This document shows positions 35,403-44,100 of a stretch of 64,000 bases of DNA, one piece after another; position 1 is the first letter of the stretch, and each line of letters opens with the position of its first letter. The position numbers and the translations under genes are program-made. Origin of the DNA: Blastococcus saxobsidens (lineage in GTDB: Bacteria > Actinomycetota > Actinomycetes > Mycobacteriales > Geodermatophilaceae); NCBI RefSeq assembly GCF_010682065.1, contig NZ_JAAGWG010000009.1, positions 88,397 through 152,396 of the forward strand. The letters run 5' to 3'. The notes under the pieces were generated by a model. It made no database searches and was not told the origin of the DNA. It saw only the letters and a program-made list of their open reading frames with translations.

Positions 35403-36176
35403 TCACAGGGTGCGGACCAGCCCGCCGTCGCAGCGCAGCGCGGTGCCGGTGACGTAGCCGGCGGCCGCGCTGCACAGGAACGCGGCCACCGCGCCGAACT
35501 CCTCCGGGCGGCCGTAGCGCCCGGCCGGGATGGTCGCCCGCGACGCTTCCTGCACCTGCTCGACCGTCCGCCCGGTGCGGCCCGCCGCCGCCTGGTCCAG
35601 CTCGGCGACCCGGTCGGTGGCGATCCGGCCGGGCAGCAGCAGGTTCACCGTGACCCCCTCGGCGGCGACCTCGGCGGCCAGCGTCCTGAGCCAGCCGGCC
35701 AGCGCGGCCCGTCCCAGGTTCGAGGCCGCCAGCCCCGGCAGCGGTGCGGCGACGCCGCTGGAGCCGACGGCGAGCACCCGTCCCCAGCCGCGCTCCCGCA
35801 TGCCGGGCAGCACCGCCGCCACCAGGCGGCGGTGCGGGGCCACCAGCGCGGCGACCGCCCCCGTCACGTCGTCGTCGGTGAGGTCGGCCGCGAGGCCGGG
35901 GCGGGGCCCCGGACCGTTGAGGACGGCGACGTCCACCGGTCCGAACGCCGATTCCGCCGCGGCGACCAGCCGGGCCGGGCCGTCGGGGTCGGTGAGGTCG
36001 ACCTCGACGCCGACGGCTGAGGGGAGCTCGGCGGCGAGCTGCCGCACGCGTTCCCCCCGCCGACCGGAGACGACGACGTGCGCGCCCTCGGCGGCCAGTG
36101 CCCGGGCCACCGCCTCGCCCAGCCCACCGGTCGAGGCGGCCACCACCGCGGTGCGGCCGTGCAGTCCCAGGTCCAT
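35403..36176 (-). CDS. SDR-family oxidoreductase lacking the usual Tyr-Lys pair
   Basis: A 257-aa Rossmann-fold protein. The cofactor motif is present in altered form (VVAASTGGLGEAVARALAAE), as is SGRR after strand 2, which suggests NADP. The catalytic Ser region is VGSSGVAAPLPG, but the usual YxxxK is SNLGR, so neither the catalytic Tyr nor Lys is in place. The same S-N-x-x-R pattern occurs in a recognisable SDR subgroup, so this is probably a lineage trait rather than decay. Its ATG overlaps the stop of the aldolase-type gene; it is last in the TAXI-TRAP operon. Confidence 0.85.
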   Translation of the reverse strand: MDLGLHGRTAVVAASTGGLGEAVARALAAEGAHVVVSGRRGERVRQLAAELPSAVGVEVDLTDPDGPARLVAAAESAFGPVDVAVLNGPGPRPGLAADLTDDDVTGAVAALVAPHRRLVAAVLPGMRERGWGRVLAVGSSGVAAPLPGLAASNLGRAALAGWLRTLAAEVAAEGVTVNLLLPGRIATDRVAELDQAAAGRTGRTVEQVQEASRATIPAGRYGRPEEFGAVAAFLCSAAAGYVTGTALRCDGGLVRTL

Positions 36177-37069
36177 CAGGCCCGCCCACCGACCGCGCCG
36201 ACCTGCGCGGTGACCTGCTCGCGCAGCGCAGCCGGCATCCCCGGCGACGGCGGTCGCACCGCGGCCCCCGCGATGAGACCGCGCGCGACCATGCACTCCT
36301 TGCGGATGGCGAGCCCGATCCCCGGTTGCTGCTCGAAGGCGATGAGCGGCAGGTAGGGCAGGAAGGCGTCCCGCGCGGCGGCGAAGCCCTCCTCGGCGAA
36401 CGCCCGGGTGCAGGCGACCAGGCCCTCCGGGAAGGAGAACCCGGTCATCGCCCCGGCGGCGCCGACGGCGAGCTCGTCGAGCAGCCCCAGTCCGCCCAGC
36501 CCACCGAACACCGGCACCTCCAGGCGGGCGGTGAGCATCGCCACGGCCGCCGCGGTGGGCTGTGACTCCGCCTTGACCGCGGCGACGAACGGCAGGCCGT
36601 CGATCGCCCGCACCAGGTCCTCCCCGCCGATCCGCACCCCGCTGGCCACCGGGTAGTCCTGCACCACCACGGCCGCGCCGGTCGCGGCGTGCACCGCCTC
36701 CAGGTGCGCCCGCAGCAGGTCCGCGCTCGGGGAGTGGACCTGCACCATGACCGCCGCCAGCCGGTCGCCGGCGACGTCCTGCGCCATCCGGACCTCGTCC
36801 AGCAGCGGGGCGGTGGCCAGTGACGTCGCACCCACCACCAGGGGCAGCGCCACGGCGTCGACCACCGCGGCGAGCACCGCCCGCCGCTCGGCGACCGACA
36901 GCCGGGCCGCCTCGCCGAAGACCCCCAGCACCGTCAGCCCGGTGGCGCCCGCGGTCTCCAGGTGCCCGGCCAGCCGGGTGAGGCTGGCCCGGTCGACCTC
37001 GAGCTCCGGGCCGGCGAACGGGGTGGCCAGCACCCCCCACACGCCCGGTGCGAGTGCGACGTCGCCCAC
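36176..37069 (-). CDS. DapA/NanA-family aldolase or dehydratase
   Basis: A 297-aa (beta/alpha)8 class I aldolase-family protein (dihydrodipicolinate synthase superfamily). GVFGEAARLS corresponds to the GxxGE motif, Tyr in VVQDYPVASG to the proton relay and Lys in FVAAVKAES to the Schiff-base lysine. It lies 5 bases after the TAXI receptor gene and overlaps the SDR gene, so it likely cleaves or dehydrates a keto acid brought in by the transporter. True DapA is unlikely: the context is catabolic. Confidence 0.87.
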   Translation of the reverse strand: MGDVALAPGVWGVLATPFAGPELEVDRASLTRLAGHLETAGATGLTVLGVFGEAARLSVAERRAVLAAVVDAVALPLVVGATSLATAPLLDEVRMAQDVAGDRLAAVMVQVHSPSADLLRAHLEAVHAATGAAVVVQDYPVASGVRIGGEDLVRAIDGLPFVAAVKAESQPTAAAVAMLTARLEVPVFGGLGGLGLLDELAVGAAGAMTGFSFPEGLVACTRAFAEEGFAAARDAFLPYLPLIAFEQQPGIGLAIRKECMVARGLIAGAAVRPPSPGMPAALREQVTAQVGAVGGRA

Positions 37070-37074
37070 GCCGG

Positions 37075-38103
37075 TCAGCCCTGCTCGTCGAAGTAGGCCT
37101 CGGCACCGGGGTGCAGCGGCACGTCACCGGTGTCGGTGGCGATGTCGGCGGAGATGTTCTCCGCCTCCGGGTGCACCTGGGCCAGGTCGTCGAGGTTCTC
37201 GAAGATCGCCCGCGTCACGTCCTCGGCGACGTCCTCGGGCATGGCGTCGCTGACCACCAGCAGGTTGGGGACGGCGACCGTCTCGACGTCGCCCGGCAGA
37301 CCGTAGGTGTCGGACGGGACGGTGCCCGCGGTGTAGGCCTCGCCGTAGGCGTCCTGCAGCTTGGGCAGCTCCTCGTCCAGCGGCAGCATGCGCACGTCGT
37401 CGCCCAGGGAGGTGACCAGGTCGGTGATCCCGCCGGTGGGCAGCCCGCCGGACCAGATGAGCGCGTCGATGGAGCCGTCCTTCATGCCCTGCACGCTCTC
37501 CGGGAGGCCCAGGCGCTGCTGCTCGATGTCGCCGGTCCCGAGGTCGTTGACCTCGAGCAGCCGGGTGGCGATGACCTCCGTGCCGGAGTTCGGGGAGCCG
37601 GTCGAGACCGACTTGCCGGCCATGTCCGCGATCGACTCGATGCCGGAGTCGGCCCGCACGAAGACCTGCGTGTAGTTGTTGTAGATCCGGGCGAGCGCCT
37701 GCACCGACTGGGGGTCGCCCTCGAAGCCGGCCTCGCCGTTGACCGCGTCGGCGGCGGTGTCGGCCAGGCTGAAGCCGATGTCGCTGTCGCCCGCGCACAC
37801 CAGCTGGATGTTCTCCGCCGAGGCGTTGGTGGCCTCCGCCGTCGCCTCGGTGCCCTCGACGTTGTCGGTGAGCACCGCGGCGATGCCGCCGCCGAGGATG
37901 TAGTAGACGCCGGTGGTGTTGCCGGTCGCGATCGACAGCCGGCCGCCGCCGGCGGGCTCGGCGCAGCCGGGGGCGTCGGAGCCGCCCGAGCCCTCGCCCT
38001 CGGCGGCGGTGCCGCCCCCGCCGCCGGCCTCCCCGCAGCCGGCGAGGACGAGCGCGGTGGCCGAGGCCAGAGCGAACAGGACAGGGGTGCGGGACTTTCT
38101 CAC
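37075..38103 (-). CDS. TAXI-family TRAP transporter solute-binding lipoprotein
   Basis: A 342-aa lipoprotein: signal peptide with lipobox LAGC (Cys23), Gly-rich linker, then the TAXI fold (LSIATGNTTGVYYILGGGIA, DIGFSLADTAADAV, VSTGSPNSGTEVIATRLLE, DALIWSGGLPTGGI). It captures a carboxylate-type ligand outside and delivers it to the permease. GTG start with AGGAGG 7 nt upstream; it overlaps the permease stop by 4 bases. A second, related receptor lies at 42517. Confidence 0.93.
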   Translation of the reverse strand: MRKSRTPVLFALASATALVLAGCGEAGGGGGTAAEGEGSGGSDAPGCAEPAGGGRLSIATGNTTGVYYILGGGIAAVLTDNVEGTEATAEATNASAENIQLVCAGDSDIGFSLADTAADAVNGEAGFEGDPQSVQALARIYNNYTQVFVRADSGIESIADMAGKSVSTGSPNSGTEVIATRLLEVNDLGTGDIEQQRLGLPESVQGMKDGSIDALIWSGGLPTGGITDLVTSLGDDVRMLPLDEELPKLQDAYGEAYTAGTVPSDTYGLPGDVETVAVPNLLVVSDAMPEDVAEDVTRAIFENLDDLAQVHPEAENISADIATDTGDVPLHPGAEAYFDEQG

Positions 38104-40286
38104 GGGGTGACCTCCTGGGTCGGGGTGGGCGGGGCGGGTCGGTTCGGGTCGGAGCCGCTCGATTGGCCGGGAGCCGACCCGTCGTCGTCGGGCGGGGGTT
38201 GCCGGGGCGTCGTGTCGGGGTGCCGGCGCCGGCCGATCAGGTGGACCACGACGGCGAGGGCCAGCGCGGCCAGACCGATGAGCACGGTCGTCGTCTCCAG
38301 GTACAGGAGCAGGACGGCGGCGACGCCGGCGAGCACGCGCTCGGGCAGCCGGGCCGGGCCGAGGAGCCACTTGCCTGTGACGACGGCCAGCGCGGCGACG
38401 GCGAGCGCGGACACCGCGGTCGCGAACAGCACGGTCGCCGCGCCGCCCTGGCCCACCAGGCCCTGGCCGTTGCTGGTCAGCACGAAGGCCAGCGGCACGA
38501 GGAAGGCCGGCAGCGTGTACTTGAACGTCATGATCATCGTCTTGAACGCGTTGCCGCCGGTGATGGCGGCCGCCGCCACGGCGGCCAGCGCCGTCGGCGG
38601 GCTCACCTCGGAGAGCACCGCGTAGTAGAAGATGAACATGTAGGCCTCGGGGGTGGAGACCCCCAGCGTGGTCAGCGCCGGCGCGATGATCACCGCGGCG
38701 ATGATGAACGACGCGGTGACCGGCACGGCCAGGCCCAGGACGAGCACCGCCACGGCGGCCAGCACGCAGGTGACCATCAGGACGACCGTCGCGTTGCTGG
38801 AGACCAGCCCGGCGAGGTCGACGATGATCGACGAGAGGTCCAGGCCCAGCCCGGTCAGCGTCAGCACCGCGACGATCAGGCCCGCGGCGGCCGTGGTCGC
38901 CGCGACCGGCAGCACCCCCGCCGCGCCCTTGGCGAGCGCGTCGAACACCCGGGGCGGGGTCATCCGCCGGTTGCGGTCGAGGAAGGAGAGCAGGAAGGCC
39001 AGCGCGGTGGCGTAGACGACCGCCTTGAACGCCGACTGGTCGAGCGCCAGCAGGACGACGATGACGATCAGCGAGCTGAAGTGGTAGCCGAAGCGGCCGA
39101 GCAACCGCCAGAAGCTCTGCTGGACCACCTCCACCTGCCGCACCCCGAAGCGGCGGGCGTCGAACTCCACCGCCAGGAAGATGCCCAGGTAGTAGAGCAG
39201 CGTGGGGATGAGGGCGTAGCCCAGGACCGTCAGGTAGGAGACCCGCAGCAGCTCGGCGATGATGAACGCTGCCGCTCCCAGCGTCGGCGGGGACAGGATG
39301 GCGCCGATGCCGGCCGCGGCCAGCACGCCACCGGCGGACTCCCGCGGGTAGCCGGCCTTCTTCAGGATGGGCCAGGCGACGCTGCCGAGGCTGACCGCGG
39401 TCGCCGTGCCCGAGCCGGACACGGTGCCCAGCAGGAACCCGGCGAGGGTCACCGTCCGCCCCGGTGCCGACTTCGACCGGCGGAAGGCGGCGAAGCTGAT
39501 GTCGAGGAAGAACTGCCCGGCGCCGGAGTACTCCAGCACGGCGCCGTAGATGGTGAACAGGATGATGTAGGTGGCCGCGACGTCCAGGGGGACGCCGTAG
39601 ATCCCCTCGGTGCCCATCACGAAGGCCGAGGTCAGCCGCGGGTAGTCGTAGCCGCGGTGCCCGACGAGCCAGCCGTTGGGGATCAGGTTGCCCAGGAACG
39701 CGTAGGCGATGAAGAGCCCGCAGATGACCGGCAGGACCGGTCCCACGGTGCGCCAGGTGGCCACGAGCACCAGCACGACCAGCGTCAGCCCGCAGAAGAC
39801 GTCGATGTACAGGGGGCGGAAGCCGCGCGAGATGTACTCGTCGAACCCGGCCAGGAGCGGCCAGAGCGTCACGAACAGCGACAGCGCGGCGAGCGCCCAG
39901 TCCAGGATCCCCGGCCGGTCCGGCCCCTCCGCCCGGCCGCGCAGCACCCGCACCGCCGGCCGGTAGAGCAGGAAGGTCAGCGGCAGGACGACGGCCAGGA
40001 AGATGATCCGGTACTGGAGCGCGGGCACCGGGAAGAACACGTTCCACAGCGCGTACACCGACAGCAGGGCGGCCACCACGCTCACCGCGAGGCGCAGCTT
40101 CCCGTCCAGCACGCGCGCCGGCTTCTCCGCGTCGGCCTCGGCGGGCACCTCGCCGAGCGCGCCGGGACGCTCCGGTTCCTCGGCGCGCGCCGAGGCGCTC
40201 GCGGCCGGGGCGGGCGCCCCGGTCCGGTCGGCGGTGCCGGTGGCCCGCTCGCCGGGGCTCCCCGCGTCGGTTCCCTGCGCAGTCAC
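38100..40286 (-). CDS. TAXI-TRAP transporter fused permease (DctQM-type)
   Basis: A 728-aa membrane protein with about 17 helices, in which the small (4TM) and large subunits are fused as is usual for TAXI systems. The large-subunit motif region includes LLGTVSGSGTATAVSLGSVA and GIGAILSPPTLGAAAFIIAE, and later AVLSEVSPPTALAAVAAAAI. A GTG at 40286 with GGGAGG at 7 nt starts it; the first 50 residues are Ala/Glu/Pro-rich. It is first in an operon of four overlapping or touching genes, and divergent from the response regulator gene. Confidence 0.92.
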   Translation of the reverse strand: MTAQGTDAGSPGERATGTADRTGAPAPAASASARAEEPERPGALGEVPAEADAEKPARVLDGKLRLAVSVVAALLSVYALWNVFFPVPALQYRIIFLAVVLPLTFLLYRPAVRVLRGRAEGPDRPGILDWALAALSLFVTLWPLLAGFDEYISRGFRPLYIDVFCGLTLVVLVLVATWRTVGPVLPVICGLFIAYAFLGNLIPNGWLVGHRGYDYPRLTSAFVMGTEGIYGVPLDVAATYIILFTIYGAVLEYSGAGQFFLDISFAAFRRSKSAPGRTVTLAGFLLGTVSGSGTATAVSLGSVAWPILKKAGYPRESAGGVLAAAGIGAILSPPTLGAAAFIIAELLRVSYLTVLGYALIPTLLYYLGIFLAVEFDARRFGVRQVEVVQQSFWRLLGRFGYHFSSLIVIVVLLALDQSAFKAVVYATALAFLLSFLDRNRRMTPPRVFDALAKGAAGVLPVAATTAAAGLIVAVLTLTGLGLDLSSIIVDLAGLVSSNATVVLMVTCVLAAVAVLVLGLAVPVTASFIIAAVIIAPALTTLGVSTPEAYMFIFYYAVLSEVSPPTALAAVAAAAITGGNAFKTMIMTFKYTLPAFLVPLAFVLTSNGQGLVGQGGAATVLFATAVSALAVAALAVVTGKWLLGPARLPERVLAGVAAVLLLYLETTTVLIGLAALALAVVVHLIGRRRHPDTTPRQPPPDDDGSAPGQSSGSDPNRPAPPTPTQEVTP

Positions 40287-40407
40287 GGTGTGGCCTCCCT
40301 CACGTTTTCCTGGAGGACCGTGACAGGATCTGCGGCCGTAGCCCAGCGCCGGGCGAGGACTTGACGTTCTCCTAACGTCGCCGGGGCCGGGGGACAGGAG
40401 GCGCGAC

Positions 40408-41118
40408 GTGCGGGTGCTGCTCGTCGAGGACGACGACCGGGTGGCCGCCGCGCTGGGCGACGTGCTGCGCCGCCACGGCGTGCTCGTGCAGCGCGTCTCC
40501 TCCGGGGAGGCGGCGCTGGCGGCGCACCCGGTGGACCTGGTCCTGCTGGACCTCGGGCTGCCGGACATGGACGGCCTGGCCGTGTGCCGGGCGCTGCGCC
40601 GGGTCGTCGACGTGCCGATCATCGCGGTCACCGCCCGCGCCGAGGAGCGCGAACGGATCGCCGGGTTGCGTGCCGGCGCCGACGACTACGTGGTCAAGCC
40701 CTACAGCAGCGCCGAGCTGCTGGCCCGGATGGAGGCGGTGCTGCGGCGCAGCCACCGGGCCCGCCCCGACGGCGCGGCGGTGCCGGCCACCGCGCCTGCG
40801 GCGTCGGCGTCGGTGACGGTCATCCGGCTGGGCGCGCTGGAGATCGAGCCTGGCGCCCGGCGGGCGACGCTCTCCGGTGCGGAGCTGAAGCTGTCCCGCA
40901 AGGAGTTCGACCTGCTGGCCGTGCTGGCCGGTGCGCACGGGGCGGTGTGCTCGCGGGAGCTGCTGCTGGACCGGGTCTGGGGAGCCACCATCTTCGGCTC
41001 CACCCGGACCCTGGACGTGCACGTGGCCACCCTGCGCGCCAAGCTCGGCGATCCCGACCTCGTGGAGACCGTCCGCGGCGTGGGGTACCGGATGCGCTCG
41101 GTCGTGCCGTTGCCGTGA
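40408..41118 (+). CDS. OmpR/PhoB-family response regulator
   Basis: A 236-aa regulator: receiver domain (MRVLLVEDDDRV; phospho-acceptor Asp48 in LVLLDLGLPD; switch Thr in AVTARAEE; Lys in DDYVVKPYSS) and a C-terminal winged helix (LSRKEFDLLAVLAGAHGAV, SRELLLDRVWG, TRTLDVHVATLRAKLGD). GTG start with GGAGG at 6 nt. Divergent from the TAXI-TRAP operon across 121 bases, so that operon is the expected target. The kinase gene follows after 19 bases. Confidence 0.93.
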   Translation: MRVLLVEDDDRVAAALGDVLRRHGVLVQRVSSGEAALAAHPVDLVLLDLGLPDMDGLAVCRALRRVVDVPIIAVTARAEERERIAGLRAGADDYVVKPYSSAELLARMEAVLRRSHRARPDGAAVPATAPAASASVTVIRLGALEIEPGARRATLSGAELKLSRKEFDLLAVLAGAHGAVCSRELLLDRVWGATIFGSTRTLDVHVATLRAKLGDPDLVETVRGVGYRMRSVVPLP

Positions 41119-41137
41119 GCGCCCCCGGAGGGCGCCG

Positions 41138-42553
41138 GTGAGGCGCCGGCTGATCGCGCTGCTCCTCGGACTGGTCGCCGTGGTCCTGGTGGCCGTGGAG
41201 GTGCCGCTGGCCGCCAGCTACGCGCAGTCGCGGACGCAGGAGCTGCTCATCGACCGCACCGGGGACACCGCGCGGCTGGCGCGGCTGGCCGCACCCGCCC
41301 TCGCCCGGGGCGCGGTCCAGACCCTCGAGCCGGAGGTGCAGGCCTACGCCGGGCTGTACGGGGTCCGGGTCGAGGTGCGCGGCGTGGACGGCGAGGTGCT
41401 GCTCAGCTCCGGAGGGGGCGAGGAGCCGGGAACCGACGGGGGGAGCCAGGCGCTGGCCCAGGCGCTCGCCGGCCGGCGGTCCAGCCCGCCGCCGACCGTG
41501 CTGCCCTGGCGGGCCGCGCCGGTCACGGTCGCCGAGCCGGTGCTGCGCGGCAGCGAGGTGGCCGGGGCCGTCGTCACGGTCTCGCCGACCGGGGAGCTGG
41601 TCCGGGACGTCGTCCTCTACTGGGCCGTGCTGGCGGTCGCCGGGCTGCTCGTGCTGGGCCTCGTCGCGGTGGCCACCTGGCCGCTGTCCCGGTGGATCCT
41701 GCGCCCGGTGCACCGGCTGGACGACGCCGTGCACACGCTCACCACCGGTGACCTCGACGCCCGGGCCGAGGTGGGCCACGGGCCGCCGGAGCTGCGCCGG
41801 CTGATCGCCGACTTCAACCGGATGGCCGAGGCGATCCGCACGTCGAGCGCACAGCAGCGCGCCCTGGTCGCCGACGTCTCCCACCAGCTGCGCAACCCCC
41901 TGACCGCGCTGCAGCTGCGGGTGGACGCGCTGGAGTCCGGTCTCGTCCCCGCCGCCCGCGGCGACCACCGGGTGGCGATGGAGGAGATCCGGCGGCTGAC
42001 CCAGGTGCTCGACGACACCCTGGCGATGGCGCGCGCGCAGGAGGACCGCGGCGCTCCGGTGGCCGTCGACGTGGGGGCGTGCGTCCGCGAGCGCCTGCGG
42101 GTCTGGAGCGACGCCGCGGAGGCCGGCGGTACCGAGATGCAGCTGTCCGCCGAGGGCTCGGCCTGGGTGCTGACCCCACCCGGAGCGCTGGACACGGTGC
42201 TCGACGCGGTGCTGCACAACGCCCTGCGGTTCACCCCCGGCGGCACCGTCCGGGTCTCGGTCGGGGAGGGGCCGGAGGGGCGGGTCGAGCTCCTGGTGGC
42301 CGACGACGGCCCGGGGCTCCCGTCGGAGCAGTGCGCCGCCGCGACCCGGCGCTTCTGGCGGGGGCCCGACCAGCAGAACGTGCCCGGCTCCGGGCTGGGC
42401 CTGGCGATCGCCAGCACGCTGGTGGAGCGCTGCGGGGGAACGCTCACGGTGCGACCGGCCGCACCGCACGGGCTGTGCGTGGAGGTCCGGCTGCCGCGGC
42501 TGGAGGCCGTGCCGGCTCAGTCGTCGTCGACCCCCGGTTTGGCCGCCCGGTAG
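41138..42553 (+). CDS. Sensor histidine kinase
   Basis: A 471-aa membrane kinase. Transmembrane helices at about 5-27 and 156-180 bracket an extracytoplasmic sensor domain of about 125 aa. HAMP follows (PLSRWILRPVHRLDDAV), then the phospho-accepting His249 in VADVSHQLRNPLTAL, the N box NALRFTPGG, DDGPGLP and GSGLGLAIA. GTG start with GGAGGG at 5 nt. Its 3' end overlaps the convergent orphan TAXI receptor gene by 37 bases. It likely senses the TAXI substrate, directly or through that receptor. Confidence 0.93.
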   Translation: MRRRLIALLLGLVAVVLVAVEVPLAASYAQSRTQELLIDRTGDTARLARLAAPALARGAVQTLEPEVQAYAGLYGVRVEVRGVDGEVLLSSGGGEEPGTDGGSQALAQALAGRRSSPPPTVLPWRAAPVTVAEPVLRGSEVAGAVVTVSPTGELVRDVVLYWAVLAVAGLLVLGLVAVATWPLSRWILRPVHRLDDAVHTLTTGDLDARAEVGHGPPELRRLIADFNRMAEAIRTSSAQQRALVADVSHQLRNPLTALQLRVDALESGLVPAARGDHRVAMEEIRRLTQVLDDTLAMARAQEDRGAPVAVDVGACVRERLRVWSDAAEAGGTEMQLSAEGSAWVLTPPGALDTVLDAVLHNALRFTPGGTVRVSVGEGPEGRVELLVADDGPGLPSEQCAAATRRFWRGPDQQNVPGSGLGLAIASTLVERCGGTLTVRPAAPHGLCVEVRLPRLEAVPAQSSSTPGLAAR

Positions 42554-43500
42554 TAGGCGGCCGCGCCCGGGTGCAGCGGCACCGGCGTGGTGGTGATCGC
42601 GCTGCGCAGGTCGAGGTGCCGGGCCTCCGGGTGCGCCGCGAGCAGCTCCGCCTGGGAGCCGAACAGCGTGCTGGTGAGCGCCTCGGCCAGGTCGTCGGGC
42701 ATGTCCGCCCGCACCAGCAGCAGGTTCGGCACGCCGATGCCGCTGACGTCGGCCGGCAGCCCGTAGACGCTGGCCCGGATCGTCTGCTCGACGACGTACT
42801 CGGCATGGTTCGCGCGCATGGTCACCAGCAGGTCGTCGGTGGGCAGCAGCCGCACCGGCGCCGTGTCGACCAGCTCCTGGATGCCCTCGGTGGGGAGCCC
42901 GCCGGACCAGAAGAAGGCGTCCAGCCGCCCGGCCGCCAGGGCCTCGGCGGAGTCGCCGACGCCGAGTCGCTCGGTGGCCGCCGACCGCTCGCCGGTCACC
43001 CCGGCGACCTCGAGCAGCCGCATCGCGGTCAGCTCGGTCCCGGACCCGGGTGCGCCGACGGAGACGCGCAGGCCCGCGAGGTCGGCGACCCGCTGGGCGG
43101 GGGAGTCGGCGGGGACCACGACGTGCACCGCGTTGGTGTAGAGCCGGGCGATCGCGCGGACCGGGACCGGTGCGTCGAACGGGCCGCTGCCGGTGACCGC
43201 CTCGGCGGCGGTGTCGGCGAGCGCGAACGCGACCTCGGCGCTGCCGTCGGCCAGGCGCCGGATGTTGTCCACCGAGCCGCGGGTGACCACGGCGGTGGCG
43301 TCGGTGCCGGGCAGCTCGGTGGCGAGGGCCCCGGCCAGCCCGCGCCCGTAGCGGTAGTAGACGCCGGAGGACTCCCCGGCGGCGATGACCAGCTCGGCCG
43401 GGGGCTCGGCCACCTCCGGGCCGGTGGCGCAGCCGGTCAGCACGGCGCCGAGCAGGCATGCCGTGGCCAGCGCCGCACGCGCTCGCGCCCTGCGTCGCAC
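42517..43500 (-). CDS. Second TAXI-family solute-binding lipoprotein (orphan, next to the sensor kinase)
   Basis: A 327-aa lipoprotein with lipobox LTGC (Cys24) and the TAXI fold (LVIAAGESSGVYYRYGRGLA, EVAFALADTAAEAVTG, VSVGAPGSGTELTAMRLLEV, DAFFWSGGLPTEGI). It resembles the transporter's receptor throughout but has no permease gene of its own. A GTG at 43500 with GGAGG at 5 nt is preferred over one two codons upstream. The position suggests a sensory role, presenting ligand to the histidine kinase, or an alternative receptor for the same permease. Confidence 0.9.
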   Translation of the reverse strand: MRRRARARAALATACLLGAVLTGCATGPEVAEPPAELVIAAGESSGVYYRYGRGLAGALATELPGTDATAVVTRGSVDNIRRLADGSAEVAFALADTAAEAVTGSGPFDAPVPVRAIARLYTNAVHVVVPADSPAQRVADLAGLRVSVGAPGSGTELTAMRLLEVAGVTGERSAATERLGVGDSAEALAAGRLDAFFWSGGLPTEGIQELVDTAPVRLLPTDDLLVTMRANHAEYVVEQTIRASVYGLPADVSGIGVPNLLLVRADMPDDLAEALTSTLFGSQAELLAAHPEARHLDLRSAITTTPVPLHPGAAAYYRAAKPGVDDD

Positions 43501-43629
43501 GCCCACCTCCGCACCCGGTGCTGTCGGCGCCGACCCTAGCTGCGCCGGCAGGGAAGAGGGGACGTCACGATTCGAACACATGTGCGATCCGGTGTCCCGT
43601 GCCGCGGGACGGGGAGCGACACTGGCGGG

Positions 43630-43998
43630 GTGGACGCGACGGTGCCGCCGGGCTGGCCGGAGGAGGTGCGGCCGCCGGGTGCGCCGGACTGGGAGCGCAC
43701 CGCCGTGGCCTGGCTGTTCGACCTCGTGCCTCCCGACTACCGGGCGCACGAGGTGCTGCGCCGGTACCCGGTGCTGCTCGCCCGGTTCGCCGCCGACCAC
43801 GTCGCCGCCGGGGTGGAGGCCGCCCGGAAGGGGTGGCGGACCGTCCGGGTGGAGCTCGCCGACCAGCTGCCGGTCGAGGCGATCGAGGCCGCCATCGCGG
43901 CGTACGAGCGCGAGGGCGCCCGGCTGGCTGCCGCCGGCCGCGGTGTCGAGGTGGTCGGCGGGGCGCTGCGCGGGGAGCGGTGGGTGCCCCGGCTCTGA
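43630..43998 (+). CDS. Conserved hypothetical protein
   Basis: A 122-aa soluble, mostly helical protein, not recognised. It begins VDATVPPGWPEEV; notable segments are AWLFDLVPPDYRAHEVLRRY and VLLARFAADHVAAGVEAARK. GTG start at 43630 with GACACT 6 nt before it and no ribosome site. It lies 102 bases before dxs on the same strand and might be co-transcribed with it. Confidence 0.7.
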   Translation: MDATVPPGWPEEVRPPGAPDWERTAVAWLFDLVPPDYRAHEVLRRYPVLLARFAADHVAAGVEAARKGWRTVRVELADQLPVEAIEAAIAAYEREGARLAAAGRGVEVVGGALRGERWVPRL

Positions 43999-44100
43999 GC
44001 GGCAGCGATCTTGCTCACCGTGCCTGCGCCGATTCCGCGGCTACAGTGAACCGGCGGCCTCCGTCCGGGCCGCGCTGCCCACGAGAGGACACCGCGACCC

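Noticed and set aside
36176..37069. Assignment of the DapA-family gene as true dihydrodipicolinate synthase
   Set aside because: It is coupled to a TAXI transporter and an SDR gene rather than to lysine genes; a catabolic aldolase or dehydratase fits better.
40820..43459. An 879-codon minus-strand frame over the two-component genes
   Set aside because: Part of it is another frame of the second TAXI receptor and the rest is antisense to the kinase; no conserved sequence.
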